A stretch of 64,000 nt of DNA from Maniola hyperantus. Its lineage: Eukaryota > Arthropoda > Insecta > Lepidoptera > Nymphalidae. The notes under the pieces were generated by a model. It was not told the origin of the DNA. It saw only the letters and a program-made list of their open reading frames with translations, and ran no database searches. Positions 1 through 9,560 of this stretch are shown piece by piece. Position 1 is the stretch's first letter; the number at the start of each line of letters is the position of its first letter. The stretch spans positions 13,206,001-13,270,000 of the forward strand of contig NC_048555.1 of assembly GCF_902806685.2 (NCBI RefSeq), given 5' to 3'. The translations under genes were made by a program, and so were the position numbers.

Positions 1-225
1 ATTATCCCTTTACCATCGATATAAATGACAAAATTTTTCACGGTTTTGGAACCAAATAAATCAGCGCCACCTCTTAGATACTATAATGAACGACCCGTTT
101 GAAATCCAGACGTCACTGAGGTTGCATTGGTGCTAAATAAACATTTTAGGACCAATGAATCGGTGCCATTTTGCTTGTTCAATGGCCCTGTCCTTACGAA
201 GTAATGTATAAGTCAATGTCCCTTT
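1..225. repeat. Dispersed repeat, copy 1 (left window edge)
   Basis: About 190 bp recur at roughly 22858-23030 in the same orientation. Shared blocks include the run beginning 'aaaatttttcacggtttt', 'gaacgacccgtttgaaatcc' and 'agacgtcactgaggttgc', then 'caatggccctgtcc'. There is no coding potential and I could not define termini, because this copy may run off the window edge. The family is unassigned. Confidence 0.7.
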
Positions 226-546
226 ACGTAATTTTTCTTAGCCTAGAAAAGCTGCAGATTGATAACAATTTTACTAATATTGTAGGTAGGTATACATACC
301 TATGTAAGGAATCTTTTCAAACAAATTGCTTCGACATAATATGAAGTGATCTTGGAAATATTACCTGAAACAAAAATAAAATAAAATTAATGTTTGAACA
401 TAATAATACATTAGATAAATAGGTCAAAACAAAACACATCAAAGTATATAGTCCGTACAAAATTACTTCTCACGCGCCATTTTAACTCTATGTGTCAACT
501 GTCATGTCAAAAGTACGGTTCTAAAATCGTAGTTTTGACAGTACAA

Positions 547-788
547 TCAGTACCCTTATTATAAATGCGAAAGTGTGTTTGTTTGTTGGTTTGTTGGTTT
601 ATTGGTTTGTTGGTTTATCCTTCAATCACGTCGCAACGGAGCAACGGATTGACGTGATTTTTTGCATGTGTATAGTCAAAGACCTGGAGAGTGACATAGG
701 CTACTTTAAATCTCGGAAAATAAAAGAGTTCCCACGGGATTTTTAGGAAACCCAATTCCACGCGGACGAAGTCGCGGGCATCAGCTAG
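547..788 (+). mobile_element. Lep1-type non-autonomous Helitron
   Basis: The element begins TC (TCAGTACCC, then 'ttataaatgcgaaagtgtg') and ends CTAG after the hairpin-forming 'cgcggacgaagtcgcggg'. The flanking bases are A and T, as expected for Helitron insertion between A and T. The body has the standard blocks: lysine-poor 'gacctggagagtgacatagg', then 'gagttcccacgggattttt'. It carries no genes. This is one of the cleanest complete copies in the window. Confidence 0.8.
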
Positions 789-1024
789 TTGACACATAAA
801 GTCATTTTGTATGCATAATACTTACAGTTTGAGAACGCAATCGCCATATTATTGTGCTCTAAGTATGTGTCAACTGTCATTTCAAAAGTACGATTTTTGT
901 CCTCGTTCTTAAAATGTAACATTTCATTACATTTCTATGTTTCACATTAATTTTGCAGTTGACAATTTAAATAAAATAAAGGCATCAATGTCATTGTTAA
1001 AGCGTATCGTATTAAGTTAATTAG

Positions 1025-1085
1025 GTGTGGGTTCGATTCCCGACGATGCTATCTGGCCGCGCCTGCGTGTCGCTTGCTGCATGCG
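1025..1085 (+). repeat. Possible tRNA-like SINE head fragment
   Basis: A B-box-like stretch ('gggttcgattcccgacg') is followed by GC-richer sequence. No A box or complete cloverleaf can be built, so it is more likely a SINE remnant than a tRNA gene. The surrounding 800-1320 shows nothing else. Confidence 0.3.
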
Positions 1086-1329
1086 ATGCGCCTTATATCC
1101 TGTGGTTTTGTTACTTTTTTGTTGTTGTTTATAGCATTGTAATTAAGGCTGGCTTGTGAAGTAAGTAGGTAAAAATACCTTTACCATAATTTATGAGTCA
1201 ATTAATAATAATACTAGCTTGTTTCCGCGATTTCTTCCGAGTTGATTTAGTTTTTTAAAGATCCTATTAAAAATTCTCACAATTTTCCCACCCCACTACT
1301 AGGGTATCCATAGGAGGGTTTTACCACCG

Positions 1330-1600
1330 AACCGCAAGACGTCGGGCGAGTTTCCATCATCATGTCGTCGACATCCCATCTACACGCACGAAACGTTTTG
1401 CGTCATCATTCCTCATACTCATGGCTAAGATTTGGAATACTCTTCCACGATATGTGTTTCCTACCAATTACAACCCGGGTATCTTTAAAACAAGAGTGAA
1501 TAGGCATCTTCTAGGTAAACGCGTCCCATCTTAGGCCACATCATCACTGTCCATCAGGTGTGATTGTGATCAAGCGTTTGCCTATCCTAATCAATAAAAA
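1330..1600 (+). mobile_element. LINE 3' end (reverse transcriptase C-terminal fragment)
   Basis: In frame to the TAG at 1532-1534, the sequence encodes the usual C-terminal tail of insect non-LTR reverse transcriptases: ...FASSF...AKIWNTLP, then GIFKTRVNRHLLGKR. It is followed by the 3' UTR block with 'catcatcactgtccatcagg' and an A-rich tail near 1595-1605. The copy is 5'-truncated and inactive. The same tail type recurs at 31662-31781 and, reversed, near 8225-8255. Confidence 0.75.
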
Positions 1601-1619
1601 AATAGGTCTACTCGATAGG

Positions 1620-1885
1620 TCGAGATGGCAATCGGGGTAAGAAGCGGGGGCACGCTCTGCACACCTTCACGCCAATCGCGCTATCCCGCACTTTTCTCGG
1701 CGAAAATATAAATTCTCTTTAGTCCCTATCCCGTGAGAAAAAAAAAATCGGCCTTACTCCTTGTCTACATTATAAAGGCAACGTCTGTGAAAAATTTCAG
1801 ATTTCAGGTGCGTGCCCGAGGTCGAACCCCGGACCTCTCGAGTAGGAGGCCGACGTATTAACCACTAGACTATCATCGCTTCATC
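1620..1885 (-). repeat. Foldback-element fragment plus SINE head
   Basis: 1620-1690 resembles one arm of the GC-rich hairpin at 2771-2908 ('cgagatggcaatcggggta'). 1800-1880 is the minus-strand tRNA-like head of the common SINE ('gtgcgtgcccgaggtcgaac', with reversed B box and 'ttaaccactagactatca'). Both are fragments. Confidence 0.6.
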
Positions 1886-1889
1886 TAAT

Positions 1890-2760
1890 CTAACTAATGA
1901 TAGTCAAAATGTATTCGAAACGAGTCACAGCTAATCGACATACAATGGCGAACAATAACTTGACGAATTTTGTTGTTCTCATTATGTGAACACGTTACGT
2001 TACGTGTCAGAATATGTTTTTGTTCATCGAACGGACTTATTCTGATGACATTTCTTATAGTTAACTCCTCATAGCTTTAGTTTTAAGATAACGTAAATAA
2101 ATTATTACCACTAAGTAAGATTTTGTTACTCTACAATCTACATAATATACCTAAACTTACACCCAGGGCATTGCTTTATCATCTTTAGGGGACTAAACTA
2201 GCTTTATAAAGGAAAACTAACTAAATTGGCAAAAGGTAGAGTCAACAAATTTTTGTGCTCTTGGTTTTTAGTTTTTCTTTCTTGGATGTAAAAAAAAACA
2301 ATTATTCTTTCCGAACTGGTGCTAAAGTTTTGGCCTAGAATAAGTGGTTGTGCAAATTGTCTTACAAGAAATAAAATTATTTGACAGGAGTAAAAGTTTT
2401 ATTAAAAACATATTATGTTAATTTGAACAACTAACAAAGAAGATGTTACACATTACTCTAGGTAAATCTGCACTTTCCTTAAAATTAATTTAAGCAAGAC
2501 GGATGTAATTAAATTTTCTCAAAAATAATTACAACCAGAAATCCACGCATTCGATACGAAACCAGTTTTCGTTATAAATTAATATCAAGAATAAGTGCAT
2601 GCAGAGTTGATAGTAAAGTGTCAAACGGTACCATCTATCACAGATTATCCTCGCCCGTCGCAGCGCTGAGCCCGACGTCGAGTGATTTACGTCCAGAGTT
2701 GCTTATTAGTTGTTAGATAATAACCCCTCTTGCTAATTCATTTTGACTGTTACCTAGTTG
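1890..2760. other. No recognised feature
   Basis: AT-rich sequence without an open frame worth reporting or a recognisable repeat. The last ~100 bases are more GC-rich. Confidence 0.5.
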
Positions 2761-2770
2761 ATTTATACCT

Positions 2771-2908
2771 CGTTGAGATCGCAATCGGAGAGGGAACGCG
2801 CCCCGCACACCCGCACAGTCCCAGCGCTTACCCAGTGCGGGGGAGCGCGGGTGACGTGCGGGTGTGCAGGGCGGCCCCCCGCACCATACCCCGATTGCCA
2901 TCTCAACC
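2771..2908. mobile_element. GC-rich foldback (hairpin) element
   Basis: The two ends are inverted copies: 'cgttgagatcgcaatcgg' at the left pairs with 'ccgattgccatctcaacc' at the right. The interior pair 'ccccgcacacccgcac' / 'gtgcgggtgtgcaggg' extends the stem. The overlapping open frames on both strands simply mirror each other and are not genes. Arms of relatives are at 1620-1690 and 43447-43510. Confidence 0.7.
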
Positions 2909-3193
2909 TGTCATTGACTATACCTATCACTGACGGCTCTCTATGCAGATCATGCATGGAGACAGGAGAGTGACGAGCTACCGGAACGCGTATCTACTGC
3001 TCAAATACAGCGATGTTATCCAACGAGAAGCCTACATTGGCTCCCCAACAATACTCCAAGAAGTACTCCGACCTGGTGGCATACTTGGATTTTGGAGAAA
3101 AAGAAAATTTAAAAAATTAAAAAGTACGGAACCCTTCATTTGCGAAATCGATTCGCACTTGACCAGTTCTTTTATCAATCTTATACATGGATA

Positions 3194-3340
3194 GGTTTTG
3201 TAGAGCGTTGTCTCTGTGACTCATACCTATATGACGTTTTGTCGGTCTCAATGACAGGACAACGCTCTACACACACTACTACTACAAATCTGCTATCTCC
3301 TTCTAAATGTCGATGTACATTACTTTCTGCCGCGTACTGT
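3194..3340. mobile_element. MITE family D, copy 1 (left-truncated)
   Basis: This copy shares the interior ('gtagagcgttgtctctgt' ... 'caacgctctaca') and the right terminal repeat ('cgatgtacattactttc', 'cgcgtactgt') with copies at 34565-34740, 35693-35872 and 43286-43445. The left terminal repeat is missing. Confidence 0.65.
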
Positions 3341-3446
3341 TTATTTCTTGTATAAGTAGTTACCAAAATTCCAAGATGGAAGCCGTTCTACCTGCAGGCG
3401 GCACGCACGCCGGGGGCGGCCGCGGCGGCCAGACCAGCAATTACGA

Positions 3447-3750
3447 CCCAACCATCATCAACCCATCGCCGGCTCACTACTGAGCACGGGTCTCAGAATC
3501 TGAAGGGCTTGGCCATAGTACCACTACCACGCTAGCCAAGTGCGGTTTGGCAGTTTCCACACACGTTTGAGAACATTATGGAAAACTCTCAGACATGTAG
3601 GTTTCCTGACGATGTTTTCCTTCACCGTTATAGCAAGTGATATTTAATTACTTAAAACGCACATAGCTCCGAAAAGAGGTGCGTGCCCGGGATCGAACCC
3701 CGGTTCTAGAAGGCTGACGTCTTAACCACTAACCTATCACCGACTTTCGT
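3447..3750 (-). mobile_element. tRNA-derived SINE
   Basis: A reverse-orientation tRNA-like head lies at the right ('gtgcgtgcccgggatcgaac', 'gacgtcttaaccactaacc'). The body 'gaaaactctcagacatg' / 'ttcctgacgatgttttcctt' follows, with a 3' tail of CATCA repeats at the left. Related copies are at 8665-8990, 20497-20812, 28550-28925 and 59160-59410 (the last on +). The tRNA-like part gives the internal Pol III promoter. Confidence 0.75.
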
Positions 3751-3801
3751 CTTAAAACTCAAAAAACGGAGTCGGACTCGTGCACGAAGGGTGCCGTACC
3801 A

Positions 3802-4114
3802 TCACTACCCATATAATAAATGCGAAAGTGTGTTCGTTTGATGGTTTGCTGGTTTGTCCTTCAATCACGTCGCAACAAAGCAACTGATTGACATCATTTT
3901 TTGCATATACATATATAAAATAAATAAATAAATAAAAGTTTATTCAGCTCACAAAACAAGAAAAAACGAAAAAAAAGAAAACCAAATGTATATGTATAGT
4001 TCAAGACTCAGAGTGACATATTATTATGATACTTTTTATCCCGGAAAATCAAAGAGTTCCCACGGGATTTTTAAAAACCTAAATCCACGCGAACAAGTCG
4101 CGGGCATCAGATAG
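3802..4114 (+). mobile_element. Lep1-type Helitron with an inserted LINE tail
   Basis: It starts TC after A (TCACTACCC, 'ataataaatgcgaaag') and ends at the hairpin block with 'catcagatag' (CTAG mutated to ATAG). Compared with the copy at 547-788 it carries about 70 extra bases at roughly 3915-3990: an (AAAT)n run, then 'agtttattcagctcacaaaa'. These look like a reverse-oriented LINE 3' tail inserted into the Helitron. Confidence 0.7.
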
Positions 4115-4569
4115 TTATCTATAAAACGACAAAAAAATCACGTCTGTTGTATGGGAGTGGTCACGGTTCATGAGATACAGCCCGGTGACAGACGGACAGA
4201 CAGACAGTACGGAACCCACCCTAAAAACAGCTAATTTCCTACATAAGCAGTTACCAAAAATTCCAAGATGGAAGCAGGTTCTGCCTGTAGCCGGCGCCCG
4301 GCAGTGCGGCACGCACACTGCGAGCCGCGAGCGGCGCAGACCAGCAATTACGGCCCATTACTCTATGGGAAAATGGGACGTGCGTTTTGGATAGGCCAAT
4401 TATTTTTGGGAGCGACTTTGTTCATGTAAGTTAGATTATCTTTGTTGTCTATTGTTTTTATGCTCAAAATAAACCTGAACTATTCTGCTTTATACTAAAC
4501 TTATACCCCTTACACAGAACGGTTTCTACAAGGAATCCTACTGGAACTCTAAATCGCTTGGAAACCTTT

Positions 4570-5065
4570 TGACGACCTCTCTGGCGCAGTGGTAAGCTCT
4601 GTGGTCTTATAAGTGGGAGGTCCCGGGGTCAATTCCTGGCAGGGGTTTGGAATTTTATAATATGAGCCTCAATAGCTCAACCGGTATAGGAGTGGACTGA
4701 AAACCGGAAGGTCGACGGTTCAAATCCCGCCCGTTGCACTATTGTCGTACCTACTCCTAGCACAAGCCTGACGCTTAATTGGAGAGGAAAGAGAAATATT
4801 AGTCATTTAATATGGCTAAATATTCTTTATTAAAAATTTAAAAAAATATTCGGCTTTGGCCGGCTAGTTATCACCCTACCAGCAAAGCCGTGCCGCCAAG
4901 CGATATAGCGTTCCGGTACGATGCCGTGTAGAAACCAAAGGGGTATGAGTTTAATAAAAACTGCCATACCCCTTCCTTAGCCCGCTTCTATCTAACTGCA
5001 TCATCACTTACCACCAGGTGAGATTGCAGTCAAGGGCTAACTTGTATCTGAATAATAAAAAAACT
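4570..5065 (+). mobile_element. SINE cluster (two tRNA-like heads)
   Basis: 4575-4660 has a tRNA-like head ('ctctggcgcagtggtaag' ... 'gtcaattcctggcagggg'). 4663-4740 has a second head that resembles a Phe tRNA ('gactgaaaaccggaaggtcg', 'ggttcaaatcccgcccg'), but its acceptor stem does not pair. 4850-5060 is the body and tail with 'taccagcaaagccgtgcc', 'cgttccggtacgatgccg' and an A-rich end. Similar bodies occur at 21560-21825 and 55690-55820. Confidence 0.65.
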
Positions 5066-5463
5066 AACCACGTCGCAGGGGAGAGTGAACTAGAGTGAGG
5101 GAACTCTCGGTTTGATCCTTAATTGACGATATGTCAAATATTAGGCTATGGTTAAAACGGACCGAATTGAGAACCACCTCCTTTTTGGAAGTCGGTTAAA
5201 AGTAGAAAACGCACAAGCCTTTATATTATCTTTCACGATGGGAGGCACCCGACGAAATGTTAGAGGCACACTATACATATAATGGATAGCCACAAACTAT
5301 CCCGTCCCTAATGTAATGAACGCCGCCGGCCACGTCTGCATTCATTCATAACTATAAATTATAATATACCTACCTGCCTGCTCGTATGTTGGTAACGGTC
5401 AAACGTTTTTGAAAAGGTCAGGTTTTCGAAGATTACTACTCGATTTAAGGCAATTTATTATTA

Positions 5464-5658
5464 TCACTACCCCATATTATAAATGCGAAAGTGTGTTTAT
5501 TTGTTGGTTTGTGTCGCAACGGATAACTATGGTTTTTTGCACGGGTATAGAAGACCTGGAGAGGGACATAGGCTTTATCCCGGAAAATCAAAGAGATTTT
5601 CCCAAGGAATTTTTTAGAAACCTAAATCCACACGGACGAAGTCGCGGACATCATCTAG
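5464..5658 (+). mobile_element. Lep1-type Helitron (family A)
   Basis: Starts TC (TCACTACCCC, 'atattataaatgcgaaag') and ends at 'catcatctag' followed by T. It is somewhat shortened internally but has both termini. A family-B Helitron begins directly at its 3' end. Confidence 0.75.
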
Positions 5659-5830
5659 TAATATATAAAAGGAAAAGCTGACTGACTGACTGACTGATCT
5701 ATGAACGTACAGTTCAAACTGGACGGATCGGACTGGCATGCAGATAGCTATTATGACGTAGACATCCGCTAAGCTAAGAAAGGATTTTTTAAAATGCAAT
5801 CCCTAAATGGGTAAAACAGGGGTTTTATAA
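5659..5830 (+). mobile_element. Helitron family B, 3'-truncated, joined to family A
   Basis: Contains 'atatataaaaggaaaagc', TGAC repeats, 'gatagctattatgacgtag' and 'catccgctaag', the left part of the family-B element whose complete form is at 63565-63775. The shared hairpin/CTAG 3' end is missing. Confidence 0.65.
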
Positions 5831-5894
5831 CGAACCCGTAAAACGTAGCCTAAGTGTTAAAAGCTTATAGTTTTGGCTATAAATAGAATAAATT

Positions 5895-6012
5895 TCGAGA
5901 TTAATGTCGATATAGGAATATTGACATTAATCTCGATCATTACCTTCCTTATTAACTTACTTCATTACCTTCCTTATTAACTTATTTCATCACCTTCCTT
6001 ATTAACTTTAGT
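5895..6012. repeat. 14-bp stem hairpin followed by a 25-bp tandem repeat x3
   Basis: 5895-5908 and 5923-5936 are perfect inverted copies of 'tcgagattaatgtc' around a 14-base spacer. Immediately after, three 25-bp units begin at 5938, 5963 and 5988 (core 'accttccttattaactta'). Non-coding. Confidence 0.8.
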
Positions 6013-6189
6013 TGTAATCCTTGCTGTAATGAAGTACTTAAACCTTAATTTTCTCATCTCGTCCAACGTTAAACATAAAGGGCATTATGGCTTATTAAAA
6101 CTTAATAGTGTCATCATCTTAGTTATTAACAATGAGTGGTTTCCTGAAGGTAAAGTGGCTTTATTTCTACATTCAGCTAGATAATGAGG

Positions 6190-6270
6190 TACAGGAAAAT
6201 CAACGAGTTCCCATGGGATTGTTAAAAACGGAAATCCACGCAGACGAAGTCGTGGGCATCATCTAGTAAA
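6190..6270 (+). mobile_element. Lep1-type Helitron 3' fragment
   Basis: Only the last ~80 bases are present: 'gagttcccatgggattg', the hairpin with 'cgcagacgaagtcgtggg' and 'catcatctag' followed by T. Confidence 0.65.
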
Positions 6271-6274
6271 CAAG

Positions 6275-7400
6275 AAATAATATTGTAACCTAGCATCTAA
6301 AGGTAGGCTATACTAGGTGCGTCTACTGAACATAGATTTCAATACAACCTGAATCATAATAATAACTAGGTATACAATTATTCTGTCAATTCTAATTATT
6401 ATTCTCACCCTTTATGGGAACAAAATTTTACCACAAACCTATAATTAAAATCCAATACGAATCCTATAAAATGCAGCACTAAATCCCTGTAATAAAATTT
6501 TACGACCGCGCCGCCACAAACCCATAGCGGTGGTAAGCGAAACTAATACGCATAAAGTTCAATCACGCGAACATAGATGGCGCTGTTCTAAATATTTAAC
6601 ATTTCTAACTTGGGGATAAAACTTAATTGGAAAATGGCCGTTTCAGTCATATTTTCATTTGTAAAGACTGTGCACCCCGGAGCAATTTGGTTATCGCATA
6701 ACGATATAATATGGCCGTTCCGTTTGTCTGGAATTGGCGTGCAATAACAATTACAGGCCGTTTCATACTTATTGGCCCTTTAATGCGTTTGCGTGCTCGC
6801 CCGCCGCCCGCTGGGCTAATTTCTCAATTATATTAATGACTAATGAGAGAGATTCGTATAGTTTTCATTGTTATTATATTCGTTATGTCCTGTTTAAATA
6901 TTGTTGCAAATAAAGATGCAATAACGTAAAATGGTTAAATGGTTAGTTAGTTACTTAGGTACAATTGAAATATAAATAGACTTACATAATGTTACAAAAT
7001 TAATAATAGAGTATGTGAATAAATAGCGATAGTAGTAAGTAGCATTGACAAAAGGAAAAGGCACAACAGGTACATACATATAGATAGGTAGGTAATATTA
7101 TACGTTTGTAGGTTTCGAAAGTACATTTATTTCGAAAGGTAATGATGATAGTAGTAAATCACCCACTTTTTTTACAAAGTTTTCGTCAAAATAATAATTT
7201 CGAAGTTACACAATCAGAGAAAAATGTTACTTAGAAGTCGACTCTACAATTACTGAAATCGACGCCTTCCGTGTGATTTATCCCATTTCGTGGATAATAA
7301 TACCTAATGATTACCTAAATGACATCCTGGGCCACATACGTGGGTAAAATCTACCACAAGTATATGGGAATATACTTGTGGTAGCAACTTCGTCTGCATG
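6275..7400. other. No recognised gene
   Basis: AT-rich sequence. One 'agatggcgctgttc' fragment (about 6580) matches a motif seen in several repeats of this window. A moderately GC-rich patch at 6780-6815 is unexplained. Confidence 0.4.
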
Positions 7401-7407
7401 GATTTAT

Positions 7408-7920
7408 TAACCGACTTCCAAAAATGAGGTGGTTCTCAAGTCGGACCTTTTTTATGTATGTAATTGTAGGTACATCGATTTTTTCGAGGTTTCTGGACCG
7501 ATTTGCAAATTATTTTTTTGAGGTGACTAGAGAAAGTTTCCGTGGTGGTCCCATTAAAATGTCTGGATCCAACTCCTTAATCCTGATGCTGCAGGGTTAC
7601 TGCCTGCCTAAGTTAACAAGATTCAGGAAGTGTTCATAGTGAATTAATATTGTAGGTACCAAGCAACGACTTCATGCTTAGATTCCAAGTCCCAACTCTT
7701 CAACCCTGATGATGTAGGGTACAGCACTCCTAAACTATAATGATTCAGGAAATGGAATTGCCAAATTTTATAATTCTAGCTCAACGGAAAGTATACTATA
7801 GGGTTTGAGACCTTTGACGAGTCTTGAAAGACACAACAACCAGTCAGACAGTCAGACAGACAACAAACAATAAATAAATCTGAATCTGAATCTGAATCTG
7901 AAATGATCCAACGAGGGATC
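7408..7920 (+). repeat. Interspersed repeat with 'ttaaccgacttccaaaaa' end
   Basis: Begins with the widespread lepidopteran terminus 'accgacttccaaaaatgag' and 'gtggttctcaagtcgg', which returns reversed at 22800-22836, near 5175 and near 38085. The right part near 7800-7930 matches the family-C repeat ('cagtcagacagtcagac', 'gatccaacgagggatc'). Confidence 0.5.
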
Positions 7921-8254
7921 ATTTTTCCTTTTGAGGTACGCAGCCCTAAAATGAAGTTTCAATTATTTCATTATAACTAAGCTAATTATGCCATATATAA
8001 ATATAATTCGTAACAAAAGGTAATTCATCATTTCCAATGAGGTTTGTACATTTCCAACAAATAATTCACAAAAGCGAAATGCTACCTTGGAATTGGTATT
8101 CAGTAGAAACGGCATTACAACGAACCTCTGGATCATCAACAATGCTACAACAAGCAGGACGCACGTACTCCGCATAACAATGCTAACCTACGATTACCTG
8201 CGGCTTTGCTCATTTTTTTAATTTATAGACTAGTGCTTGGCTGCAATCAAAGCA

Positions 8255-8425
8255 GCCTCCCGATTGTGCAAGAAAAACGTATTCATCGTTATCGTAATCG
8301 TCAAAAAATTCGGCCCTTTGATTGCTGTTTACATTTTTTCACAGCCAATCAAAGGGCAGAATTTGTTGACGATTACGATAACGATGAATACGTTTATCTT
8401 TAAACACAATCGGGGGGCTCGGCTG
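8255..8425. mobile_element. Snap-back MITE, ~165 bp
   Basis: The two halves are inverted copies: 'cgtattcatcgttatcgtaa' at 8279-8298 is matched by 'ttacgataacgatgaatacg' at 8373-8392. Pairing continues inward through 'ccctttgattg' / 'caatcaaaggg' and outward through 'cccgattgtg' / 'cacaatcggg'. The two overlapping short frames on the + strand are products of this symmetry. A reversed LINE tail ('cttggctgcaatcaaagcag') adjoins its left edge. Confidence 0.75.
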
Positions 8426-8664
8426 GTGGCAAGTGATGATGCATTACTAGGTACCAATGCAATGGTCTAATTTTACAAAATTAAAACTTAATTTTTCCTA
8501 CCTATAATGTCGAACAAGTTAATTTTACGTAGATAAATAATATGAACTCCCACACCCCTTACAAGTCTCGCTACCATCTTAGACAGCGTCATCACTTACC
8601 ACCAGGTGTGCTCGCGGTCAAGGACTAACTTTTGTAATGGAATAAAAAAGAATCACTCATAATC

Positions 8665-8990
8665 ATAATCATCATCATCACTAACCCATCGCTCGCCTCC
8701 TACTGAGCACAAGTCTCCTCTGAGAATGGGAAAGGTTTGATTCTACCACGCTGGCCAAATGCGGATTGACAGACTTCACATACTTTTGAAAACATTATGC
8801 ATTATGGAGAAGTCTCAAGTATGCAAGTTTCCTCACGATGTTTGCCTTCACCATTAAGTGACTTTTTAATTGATTAAAATACACATCACCTCGAAAAGTA
8901 AGAGTACGTGCCCGGGATTGAATCTCCAACCTTCCGACTAGGAGGCCGACGACGCGACGTCTAAACCTAGGCTATCAGTTTTTTTTTAAA
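8665..8990 (-). mobile_element. tRNA-derived SINE
   Basis: Same family as 3447-3750. The (CATCAT) tail is at 8665-8685, then 'cccatcgctcgcctcctact', the body 'ggagaagtctcaagtatgca', and the reversed tRNA-like head with 'acgtgcccgggattgaat'. Confidence 0.7.
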
Positions 8991-9560
8991 TTCTCATTTA
9001 AAGAGCTGAGTCACTAGTGTGACTGTGTGGCTCTCGTAAGTCTACATAACACATTCAAACACTTAAAACTAGATCTAAATACTATTTATTTACTCATTAT
9101 TAGGCTATCAGTTATCATCGCCAAAATCACTAATTCAGGGAAAAATAAAGTGTTCATAAAATAATTAAACACACAGATGGACATTCTGACAATTTTACTC
9201 ATACACAATCGGATGATCGCATTCCATGTGTCAATAATACACAGTCGCTTGTAGCAAAACAGAGAAAACGTGCATTCCTAAGTAAAAAATCGCTTTAATA
9301 AATAAAACATTACTGAAAGATAGCTTATTAATATATGTATCATAATATCACATTTAATTTCAATAAATACATTGATTAAATTTAAATAAACAGTTATTTA
9401 ATTCGATATCTTAATATCAACTAATGAGATAGTTTCAAATATTTGTGATAGTAAGATTGATAGTGATTGATGATTCAGAAAAGATTTTTAAGGAGCGAAG
9501 TACGTACATGGTTACATCGCTTGAGCTTATAAAATATGCGAAAAAGTTCAAGAAAATGCA
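8991..9560. other. Upstream region of the first GMC gene
   Basis: AT-rich, with no repeat recognised after ~9120. A TATAAAA lies at 9528-9534, only 27 bp before the ATG at 9561. That is too close for a normal 5' UTR, so this TATA may be chance or transcription may start at a non-canonical distance. Confidence 0.35.

Noticed and set aside
4663..4740. tRNA-Phe-like sequence
   Set aside because: It has an anticodon-like GAA loop and a B box, but the acceptor stem does not pair and it continues into a SINE body. The same head appears reversed at 39530-39660.
9528..9534. TATAAAA as promoter of the plus-strand GMC gene
   Set aside because: It lies only 27 bp before the ATG, which would leave essentially no 5' UTR.
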